Below, piece by piece: positions 19,691 through 29,546 of a stretch of 64,000 nucleotides of DNA; within the stretch, counting starts at the first letter, position 1; every line of letters begins with the position of its first letter. The stretch is taken from assembly GCF_002087335.1 (NCBI RefSeq), contig NZ_MWVJ01000113.1, positions 1 to 64,000 on the forward strand, given 5' to 3'. A program made the translations under genes and the position numbers. Source of the DNA: Pseudophaeobacter leonis. GTDB taxonomy: Bacteria > Pseudomonadota > Alphaproteobacteria > Rhodobacterales > Rhodobacteraceae. The notes beneath the pieces were generated by a model. It was not told where the DNA came from. It ran no database searches and was given only the letters and a program-made list of their open reading frames with translations.

Positions 19691-19772
19691 ATATCACGAC
19701 TTTTCTGGTATTCTACAGTGGTTGGCTGCGCATGGTGATACGCCTTTGCTGGCCGCAATGCAAATCTCCAGA

Positions 19773-20375
19773 TCAGCCTTGTAACACCACCTGGCGGCGG
19801 TCCCCAGAGGCAAAACGGCGCAGCACCTCCGGGTACAACCTGTGCTCTTGCACCAGAACCCGCGCGGCCAGCGTCTCAGGGGTATCTCCTGGCAGAACGG
19901 CAATGCGCGCCTGTCCCAAAATGGGGCCATCATCCAGCGCTGGCGTCACCTCATGCACGGTGCAGCCATGCTCGCTGTCGCCCGCTTCCAATGCGCGCGC
20001 ATGGGTGTGCAGCCCCTTGTATTTCGGCAGCAAGGAGGGATGAATGTTCAGCATGCGCCCCTGAAACGGGGCCACAAACCCTTCGGTCAGGACCCGCATG
20101 AACCCGGCCAGACAGACAATATCGGCGCCTGCTTCCAGAATGGGTTTCACCAGCTCGGCCTCAAAGGCGGACCGGTCGCCCTTAAAGGGGCGATGGTCTA
20201 CTGCTGCTGTGGCAATCCCCGCTGCTGCTGCCTTTTTCAGCCCGCCTGCCTCGGCGTCATTTGACAGCACCAGACAGGGGCGGGCCGGATGGTCGCCTGT
20301 CATGCTTTCGATCAGCGCCACCATATTGGAGCCGCCTCCCGAAACCAGAATGGCGACCTTCTTCTTTTCGCTCAC
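19773..20375 (-). CDS. purN: Phosphoribosylglycinamide formyltransferase
   Basis: 200 residues. Converts GAR to FGAR with formyl-THF. Family blocks: [46 protein letters not shown] and GPILGQARI. The start overlaps the purM stop by four bases (coupled translation). Confidence 0.96.
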   Translation of the reverse strand: MSEKKKVAILVSGGGSNMVALIESMTGDHPARPCLVLSNDAEAGGLKKAAAAGIATAAVDHRPFKGDRSAFEAELVKPILEAGADIVCLAGFMRVLTEGFVAPFQGRMLNIHPSLLPKYKGLHTHARALEAGDSEHGCTVHEVTPALDDGPILGQARIAVLPGDTPETLAARVLVQEHRLYPEVLRRFASGDRRQVVLQG

Positions 20376-21418
20376 AGCAATTTGCCCGCATAGCGCATGC
20401 CGACACCTGCCGTGACAGTACCCAGGCGGCTGACGGTCTCGCCTTCATCCTGCAAAATCGCCACCAGCTCATCGGCGCGATCCGCCGAGACCGACAGGAT
20501 CATGCCAATGCCGCAGTTAAAGGTCTTGAGCATCTCTGCCTCGGCAATGCCGCCGACCTCGGACATCCATTTGAACACAGCGGGCAGCTCCCAGGCATCC
20601 AGATTGATATCCGCGCCCAGATCATCGGGCAGAACCCGTGGCAGGTTTTCAGTCAGACCGCCGCCGGTGATATGCGCCAGCGCATGCACACCACCGGCCC
20701 GCACCGCCGCGAGGCTTTGCTTTACATAAAGCCGTGTCGGGGTCAGCAGAGCCTCGCCCAGCGCGCCCTCGCCAAAGGGACAGTCAGCGTCCCAGCCAAG
20801 GCCAGACAGCTCAACAAGCTTGCGCACCAGGGAGTAGCCGTTGGAATGCACCCCGTCAGAGGCCAGCCCCAAAAGCACATCGCCTTCAACCACACCTTCG
20901 GGCAGCGCTGTGCCGCGCTCCATTGCCCCCACGGCAAAACCCGCAAGGTCAAAATCGCCTTTGGGATACATACCGGGCATCTCGGCGGTCTCGCCGCCGA
21001 TCAGCGCACAGCCTGAGCGCACGCAGCCCTCGGCAATCCCTTCGATGATCCGCGCGGCCGTTTCGGTCTCGAGCTTGCCGGTGGCAAAGTAGTCGAGAAA
21101 GAACAAAGGCTCGGCGCCCTGACAGACCAGATCGTTGACACACATGGCAACCAGATCGATGCCCACACCGTCAACAACGCCTGTGTCGATTGCGATACGC
21201 AGCTTGGTGCCGACACCATCGGTGGCCCCCACCAAAATAGGGTCGCTATAGCCTGCGTCCTTAAGATCAAACAGGGCGCCAAATCCGCCCAATCCGCTCA
21301 TCACGCCGGACCGGTTGGTCCGCTTGGCGGCCGGCTTAATGCGGTCCACCAGGGCATTGCCCGCGTCAATGTCCACACCTGCATCTGCATAGGTCAAACC
21401 GTTCTTGCCACTGGTCAT
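20372..21418 (-). CDS. purM: Phosphoribosylformylglycinamidine cyclo-ligase
   Basis: 348 residues, AIR synthetase. [21 protein letters not shown] is the usual start. [51 protein letters not shown] and [12 protein letters not shown] identify it. First gene of purM-purN. Confidence 0.97.
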   Translation of the reverse strand: MTSGKNGLTYADAGVDIDAGNALVDRIKPAAKRTNRSGVMSGLGGFGALFDLKDAGYSDPILVGATDGVGTKLRIAIDTGVVDGVGIDLVAMCVNDLVCQGAEPLFFLDYFATGKLETETAARIIEGIAEGCVRSGCALIGGETAEMPGMYPKGDFDLAGFAVGAMERGTALPEGVVEGDVLLGLASDGVHSNGYSLVRKLVELSGLGWDADCPFGEGALGEALLTPTRLYVKQSLAAVRAGGVHALAHITGGGLTENLPRVLPDDLGADINLDAWELPAVFKWMSEVGGIAEAEMLKTFNCGIGMILSVSADRADELVAILQDEGETVSRLGTVTAGVGMRYAGKLL

Positions 21419-21541
21419 CTCTTGGCTCCTTCAAACTGGTTGCGCAGCCTTTATCGCAAGGTGATGCAGAAAGAAACAAGGGAATCCACCGCGCGCATCA
21501 TGTCGCGCGATGGGGCGGTGATTTTCAGCGCGAGTGCTACC

Positions 21542-22519
21542 TTATTGGCCAAACTGCCAGGGGGCAGCCTGATAACGATAGCCCTCGCCTGCCCGCTTCA
21601 CCTGCCCCAGGCCGGGAAAGTCGAGATGCATGCCCGTCACCAGCAGGTTGTCGACCACGGCGCGATCCATCATCTGACGCCGGGTTGTGGCTGTCTGTTG
21701 CGCGTCAGTATCAAAGGTTATGGTCCAGTCGGGATAGGTGAACTGCAGCGCCGTCATATGCACCAGATCCCCCCAGATGAGCAGAGATTCGCTCCCCCCA
21801 TCCAACATAAAGCCGGTATGTCCCGGCGTGTGCCCCGGCAAGGGTACAGCCGTGAGGCCCGGCGCGGCCTCAGCCTCGCCTTTGATCAGCTTCAGGCGAT
21901 CCTTATAGGGGGCCACCGACATGCGGGCCGCGTGGAAAAAGCCCTGACTGCCCTTAGGCACGCCCGCAAGGATCGCGTCATCGTGCCAAAAGCCCCATTC
22001 AACCTCAGAGACCACCAGCTCGGCATTGGCAAATGCCGCGCTGCCATCGGGCAGCAACAGGCCGCCGGTATGATCGGGGTGCAAATGGGTCATCACCACG
22101 GTGCTGATCTGCTCTGGGGTTACGCCCGCTGCCGCCAAAGCACTGTGCAACCCGCCCAGCGCCGGGCTCATCTGCGGTGTGCCGCCGGTATCAACCAGCG
22201 TGTATGTCCCGCCGTGCTCAACCAGATAGCCATTCACCGGCACCTGCAGGGAACTGTCTTTGAACTGGTACAAGGTCCCCTTCAGGGCTGAACTGGCCTT
22301 GTCGGCGTCAAAGTCTGGAATCAACTGCGTACCCAGCGGCAGATGCCCGTCCAGCAGTGCAGTCACTGTGGCCTCGCCAATCTTGAACCGGTGAAACGCT
22401 GAAGGCGCAGAAGCTATCGCTGAGGCTTGGGCAGAGGCATTGGCCGCAGCAGGCAGGGTTGCGGCGGCAACAGGTGCAGCTGCAAGGGCTTGCAACAGGT
22501 GTCTACGATTGATCGTCAT
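21542..22519 (-). CDS. Secreted MBL-fold metallo-hydrolase
   Basis: 325 residues from the ATG at 22519. The N-end is a signal with twin-like arginines (NRRHLLQALAAAPVAAATL) suggesting Tat or Sec export. The beta-lactamase fold metal site is VMTHLHPDHTGGLLL with later LPGHTPGHTGF and IWGDLVHM. Possible substrates include lactones or small esters (quorum-quenching-like), but nothing here fixes it. The LysR gene is divergent, 139 bases away, and probably controls it. Start: earlier in-frame starts lie upstream but the signal peptide supports 22519. Confidence 0.8.
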   Translation of the reverse strand: MTINRRHLLQALAAAPVAAATLPAAANASAQASAIASAPSAFHRFKIGEATVTALLDGHLPLGTQLIPDFDADKASSALKGTLYQFKDSSLQVPVNGYLVEHGGTYTLVDTGGTPQMSPALGGLHSALAAAGVTPEQISTVVMTHLHPDHTGGLLLPDGSAAFANAELVVSEVEWGFWHDDAILAGVPKGSQGFFHAARMSVAPYKDRLKLIKGEAEAAPGLTAVPLPGHTPGHTGFMLDGGSESLLIWGDLVHMTALQFTYPDWTITFDTDAQQTATTRRQMMDRAVVDNLLVTGMHLDFPGLGQVKRAGEGYRYQAAPWQFGQ

Positions 22520-22539
22520 AAGAATCTCCAATATGTCAG

Positions 22540-22554
22540 AACCAGTATTTGGTT
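22540..22554. promoter_or_regulatory. Candidate LysR-type operator
   Basis: AACCA-N5-TGGTT inverted repeat, with a T-N11-A core, in the divergent gap between the metallo-hydrolase and LysR genes. Confidence 0.35.
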
Positions 22555-22658
22555 GCGATACAGAGTTAGGCTGGTCTCCGCCCGACATGTAGGGAGACAA
22601 TGCCGATATCACCTATCAGCAATGCTTATAGGTAAAACCACAACAGTGAGAGCGGATC

Positions 22659-23594
22659 ATGGACAGGCTGGGACTTCTGGAAACCTTTACCATTGCCCTG
22701 GACGAAGGCAGCCTCAATCGCGCCGCCCAGCGCCGCGGCTTGAGCCAGCCTGCGGTCAGCCTTCAGATCAAGCAACTGGAGGGGCTCTTTGGACAACAGC
22801 TGTTGTTGCGCAGTGCCACAGGCGTGAAAGCAACCCGGGCCGGGCAGCTGGTCTATGCTCAGGGCCTGACACTGCTGTCCGGCTATGAACGTATGCGGGC
22901 CGAGCTGAGCGCGCTGGAAGACAGTGTCTCGGGCACCTTCAGGGTTAGCACCAGCACCTTTTTTGGCCGTATCATCCTGGGCCCGGTGCTGCTGGACATA
23001 AATCAGGCCTACCCTGACCTTGATATTGTGATGAAGCTGGAAGACCGCCTGATTGACGTTGTGCGCGAAAATATCGACCTGGCGATCCGCTCTGGCACCC
23101 TGGGAGAGACCGAAGGCACGGCGCGCAAGATCGCACAGATGGAAACTGTGCTCTTTGCCACGCCTGCCTACCTTGACCAGGCGGGACGCCCCGAGGGGCC
23201 AGACGAGCTGAAACGGTTGAAATTCATTCAGCACCATGAGGATCAGACTGGCGGCTACTTTTCTCTGATGCGCAACGGTGTCGAATATCAGGCGCCGGTC
23301 CACGTAGGGTTTACCGCCGATGATCCCGATCTGATCATCCGCGCCGTGACCAATCAGACCGGCTATGCCCGTGCACCGCGCCTGTTTCTTGAGGAGGCCT
23401 TGCAAGACGGACGCTTTGAGGCGGTGCTTCCCGCCCACCCGCCCCAGAGCAAGGATATCTTTGCGGTCTACCCCTCCCGGCACAGCTTTGACAAACGCCA
23501 TGAGGTGGTGATCAACAGCCTTGTTGCGCGCCTGGAGGCGCTGCATGTTGCATCAATCGCGCGCAGGCACCCTCCAACTGCAATCATCGCTTGA
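22659..23594 (+). CDS. LysR-family transcriptional regulator
   Basis: 311 residues. Winged HTH at the N-end: TFTIALDEGSLNRAAQRRGLSQPAVSLQIKQLE. The effector domain follows, with PYLDQAGRPEGPDELKRLKFI. The divergent partner is the MBL hydrolase, typical for a LysR and its target. Effector not known. Confidence 0.9.
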   Translation: MDRLGLLETFTIALDEGSLNRAAQRRGLSQPAVSLQIKQLEGLFGQQLLLRSATGVKATRAGQLVYAQGLTLLSGYERMRAELSALEDSVSGTFRVSTSTFFGRIILGPVLLDINQAYPDLDIVMKLEDRLIDVVRENIDLAIRSGTLGETEGTARKIAQMETVLFATPAYLDQAGRPEGPDELKRLKFIQHHEDQTGGYFSLMRNGVEYQAPVHVGFTADDPDLIIRAVTNQTGYARAPRLFLEEALQDGRFEAVLPAHPPQSKDIFAVYPSRHSFDKRHEVVINSLVARLEALHVASIARRHPPTAIIA

Positions 23595-23629
23595 CCTTCC
23601 CGCAGCCTTTTTCTAACCACGTCCCCAGC

Positions 23630-23705
23630 GGGCCTGTAGCTCAACGGTTAGAGCAGAGCGCTCATAACGCTTTGGTTGCGGGTTCAAATCCTGCCGGGCC
23701 TACCA
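23630..23705 (+). tRNA. tRNA with anticodon CAT (Ile2 or Met)
   Basis: 76 bases ending CCA. GGGCCTG pairs with the 3' acceptor arm CGGGCCT (one G-U at each end), D-stem GCTC/GAGC, anticodon loop CTCATAA, T-stem GCGGG/CCTGC with loop TTCAAAT. The CAT anticodon fits tRNA-Ile2 (lysidine) or elongator Met. No terminal duplication of its 3' end was found downstream. Confidence 0.93.
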
Positions 23706-24025
23706 CCACCGCTATAAACGAATGTTTTCAAGCAAATAGCTATACCGCACATCAAAAACAACGCCCTATAATTTTCAATGGGTTACGTTGAAGGTGTACC
23801 GCAGATTTTAGAGTAGAAGCCGAGATCTTCCGCCGCAAAATTGTTCAGTTCTATAAATCGTCAGGCGAAGTGAGCCCTGGCCCAACCTGCGCAGCACCTC
23901 GCATCGCCTCTGCAGATCCACCTAGATTGGTGATCCTGTATTCTTTGACGTTCTTTTGGCGGCAGGCTGAACAGCGCATTCGTTCAATCGCAAGCCCTCA
24001 CTCACATCATCGCCTAGGATCTGGA
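23706..24025. other. Gap after the tRNA, no gene seen
   Basis: 320 bases of lower GC with no supported ORF. Start of a 3-kb decayed region that runs to the siderophore gene. Confidence 0.6.
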
Positions 24026-24403
24026 TCACATCCGACACCCAGACGGATTGGGAATCGAAACAGCATTTTTGATTTTGCGCAACTCAAGGCCCTTTTGAGT
24101 GGCATGTCTTGAGCGTCGGATAGCACGCGGGCTGCGCAGGCATTCCTGCAATTCCTTCTTCAAAACCCCTCGGGTTTGGATATAGAGGCTACGATATATC
24201 GTTTCGTGTGACACACAATTTTGCTCTTCATCAGGATATTTGCGTTTGAGCCACCCTGCGATTTGCTGCGGTGACCATTTTCGACGCAGCTTGCGCGCTA
24301 TCAATTGGCACAAAAAGAGTTTGAATGGCTGGTTTGGTGAAACTGCGATGCAGCGCCTTGCGGACCGAGCAACGGTGGCTCTGGGCCGATGTTGCCGCGT
24401 CAT
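24026..24403 (-). pseudogene. IS30-family transposase remnant
   Basis: The segment KLRRKWSPQQIAGWLKRKYPD, then HETIYRSLYIQTRGVLKKELQ and RRSRHATQKGLELRKIKNAVSI, is the middle of an IS30 transposase. It stops just before the DDE catalytic domain, which is missing. Upstream (to about 24560) only frame-shifted fragments of the N-terminal part can be made out. A decayed element, probably not mobile. Confidence 0.75.
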
Positions 24404-25185
24404 GCCACTTGGTTGGGCGACTTTTGTGCATATGCCCGCTTCCCGCCCATTCTGTAGACGGAGGCCCTAGACCTGAGCATAGTAGAGTGTGCAGCGTTGG
24501 GTTCGATCCGGCCTGAACAGCAGACAGTTCCGCCGCGCCGTTTCATTATAAATGGCCAAATGAGAGGGACGTTTGGAACACAATCCAAAATCAACCAAAA
24601 GATGTGCGCCTAAAACTGCAGCGACCTCGCTTTCAGCGTAAAAGGTGTCAATCTGCAGCCTTTTCGCCGTTTAAGACACATATGCTCCTCTCAAGCGCGC
24701 CGCATCCCACATGGTTAAGCAAAAGTTACGCAACGTCCTTCCCTTGCGCAGAGCGATGATGCAAACCAAGAACATGACCCAGCCGGGCCCACTCCGGATC
24801 TGTACCGGCAAACCAGCTCCACCCTCTCATCCTGCGTCTTAAAGCTCTATAGCGCCGCTGCCTTAGGCCTCTTCTAACCCCTTAAATCACATAATCATTC
24901 AACAGATGTAGGTCTGGGCCGTAGCAGGCAGCATTTGTGCCTTTCCTGATCCATTTGCGCAAAGCAGATCACAAGCCAAACAGCCTTTACAGGCGACCTG
25001 TGAGACCTGGTCCTGCAAAAAGATGCGCCAGACAGCCCTTGCCACCAGACCCTCATTGACCGCATAGAGCACAGCAGTTTTGACAGTTTCAAATCAGGGT
25101 TGGCCACGTGGCTTCGTATCGTTAAAAATTAATAAAAAATTTACGATTACATGCAAAAGCTGTTTTACATCTTCAAAAAAACCCT
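24404..25185. other. Gene-poor decayed stretch
   Basis: About 780 bases upstream of luxI. The first 150 may be IS30 debris. No LuxR-type partner gene was found in any frame. Confidence 0.5.
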
Positions 25186-25202
25186 CTGAACGCGGTTCAC
25201 AG
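25186..25202. promoter_or_regulatory. Lux-box-like palindrome upstream of luxI
   Basis: CTGAACGCGGTTCACAG, containing TGAAC-GCG-GTTCA (perfect 5-bp arms) and CTG/CAG ends separated by 11 bases. It ends 27 bases before the luxI ATG. Lux boxes usually have CTG-N10-CAG, so this is one base longer. Confidence 0.4.
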
Positions 25203-25228
25203 ACGGCAAAAAATGGTCAGGCACTTTG

Positions 25229-25830
25229 ATGCAGTCAACAGAAATAACCTTCGACAATTTAGGCGAAACCGGAACTCTTTTCACCGCGCTACTGCGGGCA
25301 AGGCATCACCATTTCATCGAAACTCTGGGCTGGGATCTTCCGAATGTCCGCGGCCTTGAATTCGATCAATACGACACGCCAGAGAGCATTTATTGCGCCA
25401 TTCATGACGGCGAGACGGTCCACGGTGGGCTTCGACTGACGCCAACAACCGCGCATAGCATTGCTGCAAGCTACATGCTGCGCGATGCGCAACTCGGACT
25501 GCTGCCAAAGATGCCCACAGATATTCTTGACGCACCCGCGCCTCAGGATCCCGGCATATGGGAGGTCAGCAGGGTTTTTGTCGCAGACACTCTGAGCAGC
25601 CGAGAAAGAATGCGCGTCAGGGGAGAAATAGGACTTAACCTCGCCCGCCTGGCCGAGAAATGGCAGATTGACTCCTACCTTTGCCTACGACCGTGACGGC
25701 CCGGCTGCTGATGCGCAAAACCGGGTTGACGACCTCTCCGGCCGGCCCTCGCATCGATGTGGGGGGGGAAACCTGCCAAGCCTATCACCTTAAGGTCGAC
25801 GCAAAGAGTGTGCGCAGCTACGCCGCTTGA
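25229..25830 (+). pseudogene. LuxI-type acyl-homoserine-lactone synthase, one 1-base deletion
   Basis: 200 residues after repair, typical for LuxI. Conserved AHL-synthase residues in order: R and F in LLRARHHHF, W in TLGWDLPN, GLEFDQYDT, the arginine in GGLRLTPTT, and WEVSRVFV with its Glu and Arg. After the break (about 25686) the second frame gives TARLLMRKTGLTTSPAGPRIDVGG, the expected C-terminal part. It would make N-acyl-homoserine lactones from SAM and acyl-ACP. No adjacent luxR; the flanks are decayed. The ATG at 25229 is preferred to the TTG just before. Confidence 0.85.
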
Positions 25831-25997
25831 ACGAGCGTCTGCCTGCCAACGCCGGAAGCTTTGAATGGGTCTAATTGCGACACAAACGCAGGCCCTGTTT
25901 GCCTAGCGCGCGCGACTGCCTTGCGACATCGCAATGAACACGGCTGGCTCCGTTAGGACCAAACCGAACAGCGGTGCTTTTACACACGAGGCCTCCC

Positions 25998-26045
25998 AAC
26001 ACGTGACCTGACCAACACGCGAACTGATTAACACGCGAACTGACA
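25998..26045. repeat. 16-base tandem repeat, three copies
   Basis: AACACGTGACCTGACC, AACACGCGAACTGATT and AACACGCGAACTGACA follow each other without gaps. Confidence 0.8.
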
Positions 26046-26576
26046 GGAATGCCTGCGTGATCTTCGAGAGCGATCACCTCGTGGAACGGTGGAACGACAG
26101 AATGCGGGCTGCATTCTTGACCAAACGCGCCCAAGCAAATGTGCATTTCTGTGATTGATGTCTTCCAGGATATCTTCTGATGCCACATGGCTCCATTCTT
26201 GACAAAACTAGTAAGGAAAAATATGGGTCCATCTCAGACCTTTTTCTCGAAGCCAGATGTCAGGACGGTGATCGTCCCTTGCAACATCCAGCCAAACCAC
26301 TCAACAGCTGTAGAGGCACCGCCCTTTTGCAGCGCATTGGAGCAGTTTGGTGCGCCAAAAACTTGTTGCAATCGTCGCCGCTCTTCGGCCCCTTCGTGCT
26401 CCTGCCCGAGATGAGCTAAAGATGAACGGGCTCCAGGCCGCATCCTGGCTTCGGCGCCTTTTGCCTTCTCAAATGCGCCAACAGCCCAGCCACATGCTTG
26501 CTTTGGGCGCAGCTGCGCTCTTTGTCAAAGCCCCCCCTGCCAAAGTGGCTAAGGCCAAAACACGCAATAGCGCTTT

Positions 26577-26618
26577 GGCCTCACCTGTTTGGCCCCACCT
26601 GTTTGGCCTCACCTGCCA
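26577..26618. repeat. 14-base tandem repeat, three copies
   Basis: GGCCTCACCTGTTT, GGCCCCACCTGTTT, GGCCTCACCTGCCA in tandem, 58 bases before the SIP gene. Confidence 0.8.
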
Positions 26619-26675
26619 GAATATCTCGGCTCCGGTGCGCGGCACCCCCATGTCATCCCTGAATAGGACAGCAGC

Positions 26676-27743
26676 ATGACGATAAATCCAAGCTTTCCCA
26701 TCGAAGCCTATGCAACCCTGACATTGGCAAATCAGGCCGACAGCTCATTTTCCACCCTGCGTCAGGCCATGGCGCAGCAGGCTCGCGAGCATGAGCTGCA
26801 GATCCGCGAGGACACGGATACCGCTCTGTGCGTTGAGGTCGCTTCCTTTGGCCAACTCCGGATTACCGCGCAGGAGAATGGCTTTTCGGTTTACATATCC
26901 GCCGCGCTTCCGGACCGGCTGTTTATGTTGAAAGACGGCTTTAGCGAAAACCTTGAGCAGCTGTTGCCTGAGGCTGCAAAGGCTCTGCGCTGGTCGGACA
27001 GCGCGACACAGGCGTCTCTGCCGCCCAACCTGCATTTCACCACCGTGCAGTCGATTACCCCCATTGGTACGGCCTTCCTGCGGGTGCGTATAAACGGAGA
27101 AGACCTTAGCAGTTTTCAAGACGATGCCATTCACTTTCGCTTGGTTCTGCCTCCAGCCGGATGCGGCGAGCCCGTCTGGCCCAGCCTGTCGGAAAATGGC
27201 ACAACAGTCTGGCCCAAAGGCGAAAATGCACTGCATCGTCCGGTCTACACCACCCGCTGGATAGACCGTCAGGCGGGGCTGATGGATTTTGACATTTTTC
27301 TGCACGACGGTGGCCGCGCCACCGAATGGGTCCGCAGTGCCTCGGTGGGCGAGGTTCTGGCCATAGCCGGACCAGGCGGCGGCGGCATCCCTCAGGTGTC
27401 ACACATCCTGCTGTTTGCCGATGAAACCGCCTTTCCGGCGGCCGCGCGTATTCTTGCGAGCCTTCCAGCGGATAGTCAGGGTCAGGCCACCCTTGTCGCG
27501 GCCGAAGGTGAGGCCTGTGGCTATCCCATCAGCGCCCCTAAGGGCGTGCAGCTTACCTGGCGCGTTCGGCGTGACGCCTCCGATCTTGCCGAACGCGCCC
27601 TGTCAGCCCGTGCAGCGCAGCCGGCACATTGCTTTTGGTTCGCAAGCGAGAAAAGCGATGTGACGCCTGTGCGCCAGGCCATCAAAGCCTCCCCTCCGGC
27701 GGCGGGCACTAGCTATATCGCTGCTTACTGGAGCAAGCCATGA
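26676..27743 (+). CDS. Siderophore-interacting protein (DUF2218 plus SIP domain)
   Basis: 355 residues. Residues 1-110 are a DUF2218-like domain (FSTLRQAMAQQAREHELQI). The rest is a SIP/ViuB flavin reductase: FAD-binding HRPVYTTRWIDRQ, then GPGGGGIPQVSHILLFADETAFPAAARIL, and FWFASEKSDVTPVRQAIK for NAD(P)H. It would reduce ferric siderophores in the cytoplasm to free iron. Its stop overlaps the exbB ATG by four bases (ATGA), so it is the first gene of the SIP-exbB-exbD-exbD-tonB operon. No receptor gene is near. Confidence 0.87.
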   Translation: MTINPSFPIEAYATLTLANQADSSFSTLRQAMAQQAREHELQIREDTDTALCVEVASFGQLRITAQENGFSVYISAALPDRLFMLKDGFSENLEQLLPEAAKALRWSDSATQASLPPNLHFTTVQSITPIGTAFLRVRINGEDLSSFQDDAIHFRLVLPPAGCGEPVWPSLSENGTTVWPKGENALHRPVYTTRWIDRQAGLMDFDIFLHDGGRATEWVRSASVGEVLAIAGPGGGGIPQVSHILLFADETAFPAAARILASLPADSQGQATLVAAEGEACGYPISAPKGVQLTWRVRRDASDLAERALSARAAQPAHCFWFASEKSDVTPVRQAIKASPPAAGTSYIAAYWSKP

Positions 27744-28779
27744 GTCGAACCATCCCCCTCGCCCTGCTGCTGCTGCTTGCCACCAGCTCTCTCGCCTCTG
27801 CGCAGGAAGCGGTGCAACAACCGGAAACTTTGCAAAGCCCAGCGGCTGCAGCGACCCAGGCCACGCCCCAGCTTACAGCTCCCGTGCTGGACAGCACCGG
27901 AGCCAGCCTCACCGCGCCCGTCCCCACCGAGGCCCAGAGCCCGGATATTCCGGCTGTCTCCAGCCAGGCGGACGCGGCTGCCAGCCCTGCCCCGCAGCCG
28001 CTTGATGCGGCACAGACCTCAGCCCCCGGTCAGGCAACGGCCCCCAGGCCAGATGTATCAGAGGCAACAGAGGCGGTGGAATTGCCCCCCGTGCAGCCGC
28101 TCTCGCGACAGCAAGAGCTGCAACAGATGGCGGTTGAGACCTCGCAAAAGGCCCAGAAGTTTTTACGCGACGGCGGGCCATCCATCTGGGCAATTGCGGC
28201 GCTTTCCGTAATCACATTAGCGCTTACATTGTGGAAAATCTGGCGGTTGGCCCTGATCGGCGCCTGGTCCCGTGGCAAAGCCAGCAAAGCTGTCGCCGCC
28301 TATGAAGCAGGCAAGCCGGACGCCGCTTTGACCATCGTTCAGGGACGCATGGGCATTCGCTCCAAAGTGGTTGCAGCTGGCCTGAACGCCCTGCGCAGCC
28401 TGCCCGAGCCACGCGCCCGTGAGGAAACCGCCCGCGTGGCCAAAAAGCACCTGGCACAGGCGGGAAACGGACTGGGAGCCCTTGAACTCATTGCAACAAT
28501 CGCGCCGCTGCTGGGGCTGTTGGGCACCGTACTGGGCATGATCGCGGCCTTTCAGGCCCTGCAACAGGCGGGCTCAAAGGCTGATCCCGCCCTGCTGGCC
28601 GGCGGCATCTGGGAAGCCCTGCTGACCACTGCTGCCGGCATGGCGGTCGCGACCCGGCCTCGGCTGCGCTGACATGGTTTGAAGCCGTCATCATGCGCAT
28701 TCGTCAGGCTCTGGAAGACAGCGCCACCCGCCTGTTTGTGGCAGAAGCCCCGGCCAAATTACAAATGGCGGCCGAGTAA
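27740..28779 (+). pseudogene. exbB: ExbB-type proton channel protein, one 1-base deletion
   Basis: About 346 residues after repair. A signal peptide (LALLLLLATSSLASA) and a long Pro/Ala/Gln-rich segment to about residue 120 precede the ExbB domain with three membrane helices (ALSVITLALTLWKIW, ATIAPLLGLLGTVLGMIAAF, and a third in the repaired frame AAGMAVAIPASAAL). The frame breaks near 28650; a missing T (expected GCGATCCCGGCC) restores the C-end EAVIMRIRQALED. It drives TonB with ExbD. Confidence 0.86.
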
Positions 28780-28782
28780 ACG

Positions 28783-29154
28783 ATGCATTTTAGTGTCGCA
28801 CCAAAGCCTCGGCGCAAGCCCAGCCTGACGCCTATGATCGATGTGGTCTTCTTGCTGCTGGTGTTCTTTATGCTGGCGTCGCGTTTTGGCACCGAAGCGG
28901 TGCTTGAGCTGCCGCTGGCAGGACGAGGCGGCGCCTATTCCGGCCCGCCGAGACTGGTCAGTATTGGCCCCGACACCCTGAACCTCAATGGTCTGCCCAC
29001 ACAGGATCTGGCGGCAAGTCTTGCGCCCCTGATGGAAACACCCGGTGATCTGGTCATTTTGCGCGGCACCGATGGCGCCAACCTGCAGCGCATCACCACT
29101 GTCACCCAGACCCTGCGCAACGCTGGCTTTACAGCCTTTGTACTGGTGGAGTGA
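28783..29154 (+). CDS. exbD: ExbD-type biopolymer transporter, first copy
   Basis: 123 residues. TPMIDVVFLLLVFFMLASRF is the single membrane helix with the aspartate for proton transfer. Three bases after exbB and four-base overlap region with the next ExbD. Confidence 0.88.
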   Translation: MHFSVAPKPRRKPSLTPMIDVVFLLLVFFMLASRFGTEAVLELPLAGRGGAYSGPPRLVSIGPDTLNLNGLPTQDLAASLAPLMETPGDLVILRGTDGANLQRITTVTQTLRNAGFTAFVLVE

Positions 29155-29162
29155 GCGAAACT

Positions 29163-29546
29163 ATGGATTTTTCCCCGCCCCGGCGCCGTCCCCGCGCAGA
29201 ATCCATCGTGCCGATGATCAACGTGGTTTTTTTGCTGCTCATCTTCTTTTTGATGACATCGCGTCTGGCCCAGCCTGAACCTTTTGAGGTCACACCGCCA
29301 AATGCTGATCTTGAGGCCGAAACCAAGGCAGAGCAGACCCTCTATATCGACGCCACCGGCAAATTGCATTTTGACGGCGCCGAGGGCGAGGCTGCGCTGG
29401 ATAAGCTGGCCGCGTCCAGCGCCAATGCCCCTGTGGTGGTGCTGCGCGCTGATGCCAGGCTTGAGGCCAAAACACTGGCGGGCATCTTGACGAAACTGGC
29501 GGCGGCAGGGCTGAGCCGCGCAGAATTGGTGGTACGCCCAGAATGA
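29163..29546 (+). CDS. exbD: ExbD-type biopolymer transporter, second copy
   Basis: 127 residues from the ATG at 29163. The membrane segment reads VPMINVVFLLLIFFLMTSR: the usual aspartate is asparagine here, so only the first copy has the proton-carrying Asp. A GTG at 29151 is an alternative start, overlapping the first copy. The tonB ATG overlaps its stop by four bases. The pairing of two different ExbD copies suggests a mixed ExbD dimer. Confidence 0.85.
   Translation: MDFSPPRRRPRAESIVPMINVVFLLLIFFLMTSRLAQPEPFEVTPPNADLEAETKAEQTLYIDATGKLHFDGAEGEAALDKLAASSANAPVVVLRADARLEAKTLAGILTKLAAAGLSRAELVVRPE

Larger units (their letters stand above)
25831..26675. other. Intergenic stretch, no gene seen
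   Basis: 845 bases between luxI and the SIP gene with no supported ORF. It contains two tandem repeat groups. Confidence 0.6.

Noticed and set aside
23674-26675. att direct repeat of the tRNA 3' end
   Set aside because: No second copy of the tRNA 3' terminus found by eye in the downstream 3 kb.
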